Counted from the stretch's first letter, positions 56,433-64,000 are shown. The stretch is DNA of 64,000 nucleotides from SIG454 sp045646365 (GCA_045646365.1 JAZRKP010000057.1:14801-78800), one strand, 5' to 3'. Program-made: numbers and translations. Notes: generated from the letters alone by a model not told the origin.

Positions 56433-56473
56433 GCAATTATCTCATTGCATTAAAATAGAAAATCGTTCTTAAA

Positions 56474-56490
56474 AACAGTAATTTTGTCCT
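56474..56490 (+). promoter_or_regulatory. Candidate operator, repeat 1
   Basis: AACAGTAATTTTGTCCT matches the sequence at 56632-56648 in 15 of 17 positions, and both are preceded by AAATCG. This copy lies roughly 50-70 bases upstream of the expected operon B start, a normal AraC-activator position. Confidence 0.5.
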
Positions 56491-56584
56491 TTTATGTGGC
56501 TATTTTTACCAACAATATGCAGTATTTACAGCATATATAATCTTATAACAGTATCCTTAAAACTTCTTTTTTTGCTAAATTCTC

Positions 56585-56612
56585 TTGATTTTTTTCTACT
56601 TTCTGATATAAT
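56585..56612 (+). promoter_or_regulatory. Promoter of the PocR-type AraC regulator
   Basis: TTGATT (56585-56590), 16-base spacer, TATAAT (56607-56612). It leaves a leader of about 45 bases that contains the second operator candidate and the RBS GGAGGG (56653-56658). Confidence 0.6.
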
Positions 56613-56631
56613 AATGAATAATAAATCGCAA

Positions 56632-56648
56632 AACTGTAATTTTATCCT
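56632..56648 (+). promoter_or_regulatory. Candidate operator, repeat 2
   Basis: AACTGTAATTTTATCCT, the partner of 56474-56490. It lies downstream of the regulator's own -10 and just before its RBS, a place suited to autorepression. Confidence 0.5.
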
Positions 56649-56663
56649 ACTGGAGGGACATTT

Positions 56664-57518
56664 ATGCCAATTAGAGTTGAACTTGATAAAATAAACGACT
56701 TGCTTGAAAGCTTATTTATTTTAACCGATATGACGATAGCACTATATGATGAAAACTTCGAATTTGTCGAAAGTTATCCTCTATATTCGAGGAAAAGCTG
56801 GTTTTGTGCTTACATAGAACATTTCCCTGAATTTAAAAAATTATGCAAAAAATGTGATATTAAACATTTTAATATTGCTAAAAAAGCAAAAAAACCAATC
56901 ATATATGAATGCCACGCCGGACTTTTAGATATTGTTTTTCCACTTGTTCAAAATAATATTGTTATCGGCTATATAACTATGGGACAAGTCTCCACTAATC
57001 CTGATATGGATTATATAAAAAAACATTTGCGTTCATATTTTTCAACTGTAGCTCCTCTTTCAGACGGATTAATAAATGCAAGTAATCAGGTTATATACAA
57101 AAGTACGCAACAAGTAAGGGCAACCGTTAAACTTCTTGAGCTTTCAATCAATCATATACTTAAGAACAGACTTATAACATCGTCAGCAAGACAGCTTTTT
57201 GATGACCTTACTTCATATATTGAAAACAATATTGAAACAAATTTGAGTATAAATGAAATATGCAAAACACTTAATGTAAGCAGAACCCGTCTGTATGCAG
57301 AAATGAAAAAATTTTTGCCACAAGGAGTGGCCTGTTATATAAAACAAAAACGCCTCGAAAAAGCAAAACAATTTTTAATTGAAACCGACTTATCTATAAG
57401 CCGTATTGCTGAAGTCGTTGGCTTTAATGATTATAACTACTTTCTTAAATCATTCAAAAAAGCCTATGGCATTACCCCTAAACAGTATAGAAAGCATGAT
57501 GAAAAATTTGTGGAGTAG
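56664..57518 (+). CDS. AraC-family regulator with PocR-like sensor domain
   Basis: 284 residues. The N-terminal domain (about 1-150) carries the Cys-rich pattern of PocR sensors: SWFCAYIEHFPEFKKLCKKC, IIYECHAGLLDIVFPLV, IGYITMGQVS. The C-terminal part has the AraC double helix-turn-helix: SINEICKTLNVSRTRLYAEM (about 195-214) and ISRIAEVVGFNDYNYFLKSF (about 243-262), ending GITPKQYRK. PocR domains bind small organic ligands in known members. It faces operon B, which it probably activates, and two direct-repeat operator candidates flank its promoter. This sensor type differs from the other two regulators here. Confidence 0.92.
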   Translation: MPIRVELDKINDLLESLFILTDMTIALYDENFEFVESYPLYSRKSWFCAYIEHFPEFKKLCKKCDIKHFNIAKKAKKPIIYECHAGLLDIVFPLVQNNIVIGYITMGQVSTNPDMDYIKKHLRSYFSTVAPLSDGLINASNQVIYKSTQQVRATVKLLELSINHILKNRLITSSARQLFDDLTSYIENNIETNLSINEICKTLNVSRTRLYAEMKKFLPQGVACYIKQKRLEKAKQFLIETDLSISRIAEVVGFNDYNYFLKSFKKAYGITPKQYRKHDEKFVE

Positions 57519-57545
57519 AGTTATAAAAGTCTACTCACATTTTTA
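57513..57545 (+). terminator. Terminator of the PocR-type regulator gene
   Basis: Arms GAGTAGA (57513-57519) and TCTACTC (57530-57536) overlap the stop codon and are followed by ACATTTTTAC. Confidence 0.5.
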
Positions 57546-57662
57546 CTTTAAATAAATCACTATGCATACCTGTTTCGGGTGAATATAAAACAAATTCATT
57601 ATCTTTCACATACTTCACACAAAAAAATTATGATAAGAAAAAGAAAGAGTGAAAATTTATTC

Positions 57663-57692
57663 TTGACAAAATCATTATGTTTACAGTATAGT
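57663..57692 (+). promoter_or_regulatory. Promoter of the LacZ-type GH2 gene
   Basis: TTGACA at 57663-57668, 18-base spacer, TATAGT at 57687-57692. It overlaps the earliest possible start (57691), which supports ATG 57724 as the real one. Confidence 0.65.
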
Positions 57693-57723
57693 GTTATATG
57701 AGTTAATGCAATGGAGGCACGTT

Positions 57724-60579
57724 ATGAGAAAATACGAAAACTTAAATACACTCAGCGAAAATCGTGAGAAGCAGCGTTCATATTATATTCCAAAGGGTGG
57801 ATATACCTGCCTTAACGGGGTATGGAATTTTAAATATTTCGACTGTGACTTCGAGGAAGCATACGAGGAAAAAGATTGGAGTGAAATCACAGTCCCCTCA
57901 TGCTGGCAGCTTGTCGGCTATGGCAATCCTAACTACTCAAATGTTCCATATCCGCATCCTGTTGACCCGCCTTATGTGCCGACAGAAAACCCAATGGGCG
58001 TATACATGCGCACATTTGAGGTTTCCGATGTTTCAAGAAATACATATATAATTTTTGAAGGTGTTTCAAGCTGTCTTGAGCTTTACATAAATGACAGCTA
58101 TGTTGGCTATACACAGGGAAGCCACCTGCAGTCAGAATTTGATATTTCTGCCTTTGTTAAAGAGGGTAAAAATACAATTACCGCAAAGGTCAGAAAATGG
58201 TGCTCGGGTAGTTATCTTGAGGACCAGGACTTTTTCAGATTTCACGGTATTTTCAGAGATGTTTACCTCCTTTCAAGACCGAAAGGTCATATTAAAGATA
58301 TACATATCACAACGGACGAAAATGTTATAAATATCGACTTTGAAGGAAAAGCTGAAATTTCTCTTTACGACAGAGACAAAAATCTTCTCGGTAAAATAAA
58401 TGCAGAAAAAACCGCTTCATTCACAGTTGAAAATCCTGTAAAATGGAATGCGGAAAAGCCATATTTATATGAACTTGTTTTTGACTACGAAGGCGAAATT
58501 ATCTCTCAAAAAGTTGGATTTGTTAAATATTCAATTGGTAAGAATTATGAGTTTTTGGTTAACGGAACAGAAGTTAAATTAAAGGGTGTAAATCATCACG
58601 ACACTCATCCCGAAACAGGTTGGACAATGTCTGATGAGGATATTTTAAACGACCTCAAGCTTATGAAAAAGCTTAATATCAACACAGTCAGAACCTCACA
58701 CTATCCGCCAACTCCTAAATTCCTTGAAATGTGTGACGAGATTGGGCTATATGTTATGCTGGAAACTGACCTTGAAACTCATGGTTTCTGCAACCGCTAC
58801 GCAGGCGGAATGGGGTATGACTGTATTGATAACCCAGAATGGCTTTGTTCCAATCCCGACTGGAAAGCTGCGTATGTTGAGCGAATGGAAAGAGCATATA
58901 ACCGTGATAAAAATCATTGTTCTATCTTCTCATGGTCAACAGGAAATGAGAGCGGACACGGCGATAATCACCTTGCAATGATCGAGTTTTTAAGAGAAAA
59001 CGATACACATCGTCTTATTCACTGTGAGGATGCCACAAGGCTTTCAGAGCACCCGGAAAAATATAAGGGTGATTTGAGTTTCTTCGCAGACCGACCCGAC
59101 ATTTATTCAAGAATGTATGAAGGCATTGACACAATCGCTCTTAAAATGGCTGACCCTAAATTTAAGCACCCATATTTTCTCTGCGAATATTCCCACGCAA
59201 TGGGTAACGGACCGGGAGATGTTATGGACTATTGGAATTTGGTTTATGCTAATAAAAAATTTATCGGCGGATGTATTTGGGAGTGGGTTGACCATACGGT
59301 TTTAATTGACGGTGTCCCAAAATACGGCGGTGACTTTGAAGGAGAACTTACCCACGACATTAACTTCTGCTGCGACGGAATGGTTTTCCACGACAGAAGT
59401 TTAAAGGCAGGTTCATTGGAAGTAAAAGCAGTTTATCAGAATATGGACTGCTCTCTTTCGGGAAACGAAATTTCAGTTTTCAACAGATTCGACTTTACAA
59501 ATCTGTCTGAATATGACTTTAAATACGAAATAAAGGTTGACGGCGAAACCGTTGAGGAAAAGGTCGCAGTTCTTGATATTGAGCCTAAAGAGACAAAAAT
59601 TATCTCTGTTAATCTGCCAGATAAATGCAAACTCGGGGCATATATAAACTGCTATCTTTATGATAAAACGGGTTACTGTATTGCTCAGAAACAACTTGAA
59701 ATTCCTGCAGAGATAATTAAAGCCGAAAAGAATAATTCCCCTGCAAATGCAGAAGAAAATGAAAACTTTATTGTTTTCACAGGGAATAGTTTTAAATACA
59801 CATTTTCAAAGCACTTGGGAACATTTGTAAGCCTTATTAAAAACAGCAAGGAACACCTTACTGCACCTGCTGAACTAACGGTTATGCGTGCTCCGACAGA
59901 CAACGAAAGAAATATCCGCGCAGACTGGTATTGGCAAAACATATGGCAGGCTGAAAACTTTGATAAACTGTTTACAAAAATTTATGATTGCAAATTCGAA
60001 AATGGAGAGATTTCAGTCTCAGGAAGTCTTTCAGGGGTCGGAAGGACTCCATTCTTCCGTTTCAAAACAACATTCTTCGTTTCATCAATCGGTGAAATTA
60101 AAGTTGATTTAAACGGAAATATCAAAGAGCAGTGCATTTGGCTTCCTCGCTTGGGATTTGAGTTTAAAACACCTTTTGACAACTCAAAATTCTCGTATTT
60201 CGGAATGGGACCTTACGAAAACTACTGCGATATGAATCACGCATCTATTATAGACAAATTTGAGAGCGATGCCGACCACGAATATGTTCCATACATTATG
60301 CCGCAGGAACACGGAAATCATATAAAAACCAAAGTCCTCCAAATGGAAAACGGACTCACATTTGAGGCTGATACCGGTTTTGAATTTAATGTTTCCCATT
60401 ACAGCGCACAGGCTCTTATGAAGGCTACGCATTGGGATGAACTTAAAAAATCAGATAGCACAATTATCAGAATCGACTATAAAGATTCAGGTATCGGTTC
60501 CGCTTCTTGCGGACCGGCTCTCCTGGAAAAATACCGTTTAAATGAGAAAGAAATTCATTTTGAATTTATAATCAAATAA
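57724..60579 (+). CDS. lacZ-like: GH2 beta-galactosidase, LacZ type
   Basis: 951 residues with the five-domain LacZ layout: N-terminal jelly roll (YTCLNGVWNFKYF, VPSCWQLVGYGNPNYSNVPY), Ig domains, TIM barrel with VRTSHYPPTPKFLEMCDEIG, SWSTGNESGHG (acid/base Glu, about 408) and FLCEYSHAMGNGPGD (nucleophile Glu, about 488), and the C-terminal small-chain domain (APTDNERNIRADWYW, YFGMGPYENYCD). No signal peptide, so it is cytoplasmic. GGAGG precedes ATG 57724; the longer frame to 57691 lies across the promoter. It is transcribed alone, + strand, just after the PocR-type regulator. It should release terminal beta-galactose from oligosaccharides cut outside. Confidence 0.93.
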   Translation: MRKYENLNTLSENREKQRSYYIPKGGYTCLNGVWNFKYFDCDFEEAYEEKDWSEITVPSCWQLVGYGNPNYSNVPYPHPVDPPYVPTENPMGVYMRTFEVSDVSRNTYIIFEGVSSCLELYINDSYVGYTQGSHLQSEFDISAFVKEGKNTITAKVRKWCSGSYLEDQDFFRFHGIFRDVYLLSRPKGHIKDIHITTDENVINIDFEGKAEISLYDRDKNLLGKINAEKTASFTVENPVKWNAEKPYLYELVFDYEGEIISQKVGFVKYSIGKNYEFLVNGTEVKLKGVNHHDTHPETGWTMSDEDILNDLKLMKKLNINTVRTSHYPPTPKFLEMCDEIGLYVMLETDLETHGFCNRYAGGMGYDCIDNPEWLCSNPDWKAAYVERMERAYNRDKNHCSIFSWSTGNESGHGDNHLAMIEFLRENDTHRLIHCEDATRLSEHPEKYKGDLSFFADRPDIYSRMYEGIDTIALKMADPKFKHPYFLCEYSHAMGNGPGDVMDYWNLVYANKKFIGGCIWEWVDHTVLIDGVPKYGGDFEGELTHDINFCCDGMVFHDRSLKAGSLEVKAVYQNMDCSLSGNEISVFNRFDFTNLSEYDFKYEIKVDGETVEEKVAVLDIEPKETKIISVNLPDKCKLGAYINCYLYDKTGYCIAQKQLEIPAEIIKAEKNNSPANAEENENFIVFTGNSFKYTFSKHLGTFVSLIKNSKEHLTAPAELTVMRAPTDNERNIRADWYWQNIWQAENFDKLFTKIYDCKFENGEISVSGSLSGVGRTPFFRFKTTFFVSSIGEIKVDLNGNIKEQCIWLPRLGFEFKTPFDNSKFSYFGMGPYENYCDMNHASIIDKFESDADHEYVPYIMPQEHGNHIKTKVLQMENGLTFEADTGFEFNVSHYSAQALMKATHWDELKKSDSTIIRIDYKDSGIGSASCGPALLEKYRLNEKEIHFEFIIK

Positions 60580-60606
60580 TCTATATACATATATATTTAA
60601 AAGTTA

Positions 60607-60646
60607 ATCCATAGTAGCTACGGCTACTATGGATATTTTGTTTTTT
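60607..60646 (+). terminator. Conserved hairpin with T-tract (element copy 3), terminator of the GH2 gene
   Basis: Arms ATCCATAGTAGC (60607-60618) and GCTACTATGGAT (60623-60634) pair perfectly over 12 positions. The base that makes a T-G wobble in copies 1 and 2 is T-A here, so pairing is kept. ATTTTGTTTTTT follows. It lies 28 bases after the GH2 stop. Confidence 0.75.
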
Positions 60647-60658
60647 GAGGTTTAGAGT

Positions 60659-60793
60659 ATGAACGAAAATAAAAAAAATCGTGTGTATTGCGGGCAAGTA
60701 CTTGACGAATGGAATGTATATGAATTTCACGACAAAATAATGTGTGAGGGCTGTTTTAATGAGCATACTTCACATATTAACTTAATACTATAA
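60659..60793 (+). CDS. 44-residue zinc-ribbon microprotein
   Basis: ATG 60659 to TAA 60791-60793, with GAGG about 9 bases upstream. The product begins MNENKKNRVYCGQVLDEWN and contains IMCEGCFNEHTS. The CEGC pair is clear; the first pair, CVYC in copy 2, is here reduced to VYC because of an RV replacement, so only three of four Cys remain. The sequence is otherwise close to copy 2 at protein level, including VYEF and DKIMCEGCFNEHT. Similar size and spacing to tiny treble-clef or LIM-like ribbons. It may be a real microprotein carried by the element; no known function. Confidence 0.45.
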   Translation: MNENKKNRVYCGQVLDEWNVYEFHDKIMCEGCFNEHTSHINLIL

Positions 60794-60943
60794 TAAATCT
60801 TTTAGCAAAAAGAATTTGTATTTCGCCAAAATGTTTATTTTGCCGAAAAGTATCTTGCATTTTGCGGAAAGGTTTAAAACGCTAAATTGTATTATTTTAG
60901 CGGTACAAAGACAACAGATCCCACGTCCGGGATAAAATTATAA

Positions 60944-60984
60944 AAAGGACATATAGCAAGGATATCCTTTGCCATATGTCCCTT
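60944..60984 (-). terminator. Long hairpin of element copy 3
   Basis: Arms AAGGACATATAGCAAGGATA and TATCCTTTGCCATATGTCC pair over about 17 positions. On the - strand TTTTTATAATTTTA follows, so it could stop transcription from the GH3 operon that ends at 61603. Confidence 0.5.
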
Positions 60985-61046
60985 TAACTTGTGATGACTA
61001 CCATAGTCATACACAGCAAACTTTTTAAATTTTTATAAATTTACTT

Positions 61047-61309
61047 CTATGTGTCTTCCATTAAATTTATGTATTCCTCAAATTTATTCAACTACGAAAA
61101 ATGTACACACTATAATTTCATTTATTAACCTTTCTGTTACCCTGTAAATCAAGTATAGCACCGTTTTTATTTCATAAAATTCCTACATTCTTCTCCATAA
61201 TCACTATCTCAGCGTTATTAGTACAATCATCATAATTGAAAACTCTGTTTAATAACCTATCGTTACATGGCATGTACCCAACCTTTGGTCTATCCATAGT
61301 TTTAACCAT
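61047..61309 (-). pseudogene. Decayed small gene, remnant 3
   Basis: The - strand has an open stretch from ATG 61309 to TGA 61174-61172, starting MVKTMDRPKVGYMPCNDRLL and including TNNAE, homologous to remnant 1 (MVKPMDRT, AYIPCNAKLLNKAFEYND, TNNAE). The matching C-terminal end NKFEEYINLMEDT with TAG at 61049-61047 is found about 110 bases further on, past an insertion. So the gene is split, but its first 45 codons are still open. Confidence 0.4.
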
Positions 61310-61370
61310 CAACACACATAATTTTTTTCATAAGCACTTCATCCATCATTTTATTTATATATTTTTGTTC

Positions 61371-61602
61371 CGAAGGAATATTGGTTTACTTCCGGTCAGG
61401 CGTGCCTCATAAAAGTGACTATTTTGATACAATATTTTTTATCAAAAACCCATTGATATCAAGAGATTATCAGCTTTTTATATGTTTTAAATATTATTGA
61501 CCTCTTTGTGGACTCATATTTTTTAATCGATGAATTTGTGGGTATTTGTTAAAATTTAAAGCACTTTACTTCAATTTAAGGAATTTCAATGCAACCTTTT
61601 CA
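61371..61602. other. Intergenic stretch without recognised features
   Basis: AT-rich spacer between element copy 3 and the GH3 stop codon. No ORF with a ribosome site, no clear hairpin and no repeat was seen. Confidence 0.5.
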
Positions 61603-63624
61603 CTATCCAATCATAGCTTCGCCTTTTTTATGTATAGAATAAGGCATTTTGTCGTCAATCACAACAGCTTCTTCAAGACAGATATCTCTTGAAGATGCAC
61701 CAATAAGTATTTTATATTCTCCATTTTCAACCACCCATTTATGAAGGGACACATTATAATATTCGAAATCTTTTTCTGTAAGTTCAAATACCACTTCTTT
61801 TTCTTCACCCTGCTTTAAATAGATTTTCTTAAACTGTTTCAGTTCTTTTATAGGTTTTACAACAGTAGAAACTACATCTGAAATATATAACTGAACAACA
61901 TCTGCACCATCATATTTGCCTGTATTTTTAACAGTAAATTTAACTTGGTATTTATCATCTTTTTTGGTGATTTCAAGATTTTTATATTCAAACTCCGTAT
62001 AAGACAAGCCATATCCGAAGGGATAACAGATTTCTTCGGGATGTTTGTCATAATACCTGTAACCCACATCAAGTTTCTCTTTATAATCAACCACTCTTCT
62101 GTTTCCGGGATAATCCATATCAATTCTTGGTCTTTTCGGAAAAGTTTCAGGAAGCTTCCCTGACGGATTAACTACTCCACACAACACCTCCGCAATAGCT
62201 GAGCCGCCCGCCTCTCCAGAGAGCCACATCTGAACAATGGCATTGGTTCTATCCTTCCAGTCATCAAGAATAACTGCACTGCCTGTTTGCAAAACAACAA
62301 TAACATTTTTATTATTCTTTAAGGCAAATTCAATAGTCATCTTATAATTAGGATTTAGTTCAATACTTCTTCTGTCAAGTCCTTCTGTATCCTCTGATTC
62401 CATTGAGCCTGCAAAAACTATTACAGCATCAGCATCCGTTGTAAAATCAATAAACTCCTGTCCGTAAAGCACAGGCCAAATCATTTCGTTTGAATATTCA
62501 CCCTTTTTAAATATCTCTTTATAAACAAATTCCGTATCAGGCATCAGCTTTTTCAGTTCTCCAAGAGGACTGTCTGTATATGCTTCGCCCTGGTAAACTT
62601 CTGCGCTTCCCTGCCCCGAAACAAGTGGTTTATCTGCAAATTCGCCTATCACTGCAATTTTCTTGTATTTCTTACTGTCAAGCGGAAGCGCATTATTTTC
62701 ATTTTTGAGTAAAACAATCCCTTCGGATGCAATTTCTTTTGCACTTTTATGTTGTTCATTTCTGTCATATTTTTTATCGGCAACAGCTTTTTTCTTTAGT
62801 GTAAATTTAAGCATACGCCTTACAGCATTATCAATCTCATTCATTGAGATTTTTCCCTTTTCGACACCAACTTTAAGTTCGTTAAAAATATTCTCATTCA
62901 TGGGCATCTGCAAGTCAAGTCCGCATTTAACCGATTTCACAATATCCAATACAGCACCCCAGTCTGATATAACAAATCCCTCATATTCCCATTCTTCTTT
63001 TAAAATTTCGTTAAGAATGAGCGGATTTTCAGAACACCACACTGCGTTGATTTTATTATATGAGCACATCATGCTTTCAGGCTTCGATTTTTTAACCGCT
63101 ATTTCAAAGCCCTTAAGATAGATTTCGCGAAGAGTTCTTTCATCAATTTCCACATTAATATCCTGTCTGTATTTCTCCTGATTATTCGCAGCAAAATGTT
63201 TAAGACTGCAAGCGATCCCCTTTCCCTGAAGACCATTTATGTATGCAGCTCCCATTTCGCCCGACACAACAGGGTCTTCGGAAAAATATTCGAAGTTTCT
63301 TCCACAATAGGGAGTTCTTTTTATATTTATCCCCGGTGCTAAAAGCATATCTATGTTGTGTTCTATGCAATCATTAGCTAAAGCTTCTCCCATTTTTCTT
63401 GCATTTTCAACATTCCAGCTTGCAGCCAAAGAACAAATATTGGGAAAGTGTGTGCAATTTTTCTCTTTTTCAAGCCTTGTCCCATGAGGGCCGTCTGCCA
63501 TGTTTTTCGATTCAACTCCATATTTTTCAAAACTCTTTGTGTTCATTGCACCGCCTCCGGTTAGAAGCATTGCCTTTTCTTCAAATGTCATTTGCTTTAT
63601 TATATTTTCAATCGTGTTTTTCAT
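61603..63624 (-). CDS. GH3 beta-glycosidase
   Basis: 673 residues: GH3 barrel (MTFEEKAMLLTGGGAMNT, ADGPHGTRLEKEKN, APGINIKRTPYCGRNFEYFSEDP, SLKHFAANNQEKYRQDINVEID), nucleophile Asp in GFVISDWGAVLD (about 221), alpha/beta sandwich, and fibronectin III-like C-terminus (YNVSLHKWVVENGEYKILIG). No signal peptide, so intracellular. The sequence type differs from the operon B GH3 and resembles bacterial beta-glucosidases with the RxxRxxxYCGRNFEYFSEDP signature. It follows the partial gene at the right edge by 3 bases, its AGGAGAT site lying inside the end of that gene. Confidence 0.93.
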   Translation of the reverse strand: MKNTIENIIKQMTFEEKAMLLTGGGAMNTKSFEKYGVESKNMADGPHGTRLEKEKNCTHFPNICSLAASWNVENARKMGEALANDCIEHNIDMLLAPGINIKRTPYCGRNFEYFSEDPVVSGEMGAAYINGLQGKGIACSLKHFAANNQEKYRQDINVEIDERTLREIYLKGFEIAVKKSKPESMMCSYNKINAVWCSENPLILNEILKEEWEYEGFVISDWGAVLDIVKSVKCGLDLQMPMNENIFNELKVGVEKGKISMNEIDNAVRRMLKFTLKKKAVADKKYDRNEQHKSAKEIASEGIVLLKNENNALPLDSKKYKKIAVIGEFADKPLVSGQGSAEVYQGEAYTDSPLGELKKLMPDTEFVYKEIFKKGEYSNEMIWPVLYGQEFIDFTTDADAVIVFAGSMESEDTEGLDRRSIELNPNYKMTIEFALKNNKNVIVVLQTGSAVILDDWKDRTNAIVQMWLSGEAGGSAIAEVLCGVVNPSGKLPETFPKRPRIDMDYPGNRRVVDYKEKLDVGYRYYDKHPEEICYPFGYGLSYTEFEYKNLEITKKDDKYQVKFTVKNTGKYDGADVVQLYISDVVSTVVKPIKELKQFKKIYLKQGEEKEVVFELTEKDFEYYNVSLHKWVVENGEYKILIGASSRDICLEEAVVIDDKMPYSIHKKGEAMIG

Positions 63625-63627
63625 AAA

Positions 63628-64000
63628 TCAATCTCCTATTGTGTATTGTTCTATTTTAATTTTCCCAATCAACCCTGATGGTTCAAAGAGAAGGAATTTT
63701 GAGAACATATCTTTTACCGTAAAGCCATTGTGGTTTGAAACTATTACTGTCATTTTGTTTTTACCGTCTTTGATAAATTCTGAAATATCAAATCTGTATG
63801 GCGGAAAAAGCTTTTCTCCAACAAATTTATCGTTTATGTAAAACTCTGCTACTTCCCCAACATATCCTAAATCAAGGATATAATTTCCGCCTTCCGTTTC
63901 AAATTCAGTTTCATATTTAATGTGTCCTGAAAAATCAGGAAGCTCATTTCTGCCTGTTATATTAAACAGTTTATCCGTTGTTTTATACGGTTTGAATTCT
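63628..64000 (-). CDS. C-terminal part of a glycosidase with galactose-binding-like domain, cut by right edge
   Basis: Open from the window edge to TGA at 63630-63628 (about 123 codons). The visible end reads ITGRNELPDFSGHIKYETEF, LDLGYVGEVAEFYINDKF, GEKLFPPYRFDISEF and KNKMTVIVSN, the jelly-roll sugar-binding domain seen in GH2 N-termini and at the C-terminus of GH106-like alpha-L-rhamnosidases. Its position at the C-terminus favours the GH106-like type, but the catalytic part is outside the window. Cotranscribed with the GH3 gene. Confidence 0.7.
   Translation of the reverse strand, partial: EFKPYKTTDKLFNITGRNELPDFSGHIKYETEFETEGGNYILDLGYVGEVAEFYINDKFVGEKLFPPYRFDISEFIKDGKNKMTVIVSNHNGFTVKDMFSKFLLFEPSGLIGKIKIEQYTIGD

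Larger units (their letters stand above)
60578..61370 (+). repeat. Interspersed element, copy 3 (most complete)
   Basis: Follows the LacZ-type gene. Order: AT-rich lead, hairpin with T-run (60607-60646), intact zinc-ribbon ORF (60659-60793), diverged 39-base repeats (60825-60900), block TCCGGGATAAAATTATAAAA, long hairpin (60944-60984), and opposite-strand gene remnant (61047-61309) with an extra stretch of about 120 bases inside it. The 3' part (from TCAGCGTTATTAGTA to TTTATATATTT) is shared with copy 1 but missing in copy 2. Confidence 0.72.

Noticed and set aside
62663..63121. A 152-codon + strand open frame
   Set aside because: It is antisense to the GH3 nucleophile region; the Phe/Ser-rich product and absence of an RBS indicate a shadow frame.
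1..64000. tRNA, rRNA, phage genes, insertion sequences with transposase
   Set aside because: None could be recognised by sequence on either strand.

Overview
The window is AT-rich DNA from a low-GC Gram-positive bacterium, most likely a gut or rumen-type member of the Clostridia. Support: strong AGGAGG ribosome binding sites, consensus TTGACA-N17-TATAAT promoters, S-layer-homology (SLH) surface proteins, and no SusC/SusD pair. A pectin degrader of the Monoglobus kind would fit, but that placement is a guess from lifestyle, not a sequence match. Nearly all coding capacity goes to breaking down complex, acidic, heteropolymeric plant or mucin-like glycans.

Layout. There are three divergent units, each an AraC-family regulator on the + strand facing a catabolic operon on the - strand. 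Unit C (1-3847): regulator 3071-3847 against a GH29 fucosidase-like gene and a secreted clan GH-A glycosidase that runs off the left edge. Unit A (5964-32610): regulator 31774-32610 against a 13-gene operon (31498 down to 5964): GH127, GH88, two secreted GH-A enzymes, a tandem-repeat binding protein, an SLH protein pair, a heparinase II/III-like lyase, GH2, two GH28-like beta-helix enzymes, a sensory-rhodopsin-transducer-like protein and a GH38 mannosidase. Unit B (33366-57518): PocR-type AraC regulator 56664-57518 against a 14-gene operon (56387 down to 33366): a second SLH pair, two tandem-repeat binding proteins, two large GH42-like enzymes, GH39, GH3, an endonuclease/exonuclease/phosphatase-fold protein, an SDR, a type I dehydroquinase-like protein, a metallo-beta-lactamase-fold hydrolase and an MDR oxidoreductase. 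A lone + strand LacZ-type GH2 (57724-60579) and the start of a further - strand cluster (GH3 plus a gene cut by the right edge) complete the set. A stand-alone serine hydrolase lies at 4119-5282.

How it may work together. Surface proteins (SLH pairs, repeat-rich binding proteins, secreted GH-A and GH42-like enzymes with binding modules) would capture and cut polymer outside the cell. Enzymes without signal peptides (GH127, GH88, GH28-like, GH2, GH3, GH38, GH39, heparinase-like) would finish oligosaccharides inside. No transporter is encoded in the window, so import must come from elsewhere.

Most notable. (1) A duplicated surface cassette: an SLH-C-terminal protein with a Gly/Ser linker, then an SLH-like N-terminal ~850-residue protein, next to catalytically empty repeat proteins. 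(2) A C-terminal module of about 80 residues shared by five otherwise different secreted proteins. (3) Three copies of a 0.55-0.8 kb interspersed element at operon ends. Each has a conserved terminator-like hairpin followed by a small ORF (a CxxC...CxxC zinc-ribbon microprotein in two), a second long hairpin, and decayed remnants of an opposite-strand gene. (4) Direct-repeat candidate operators at two of the three AraC divergons.
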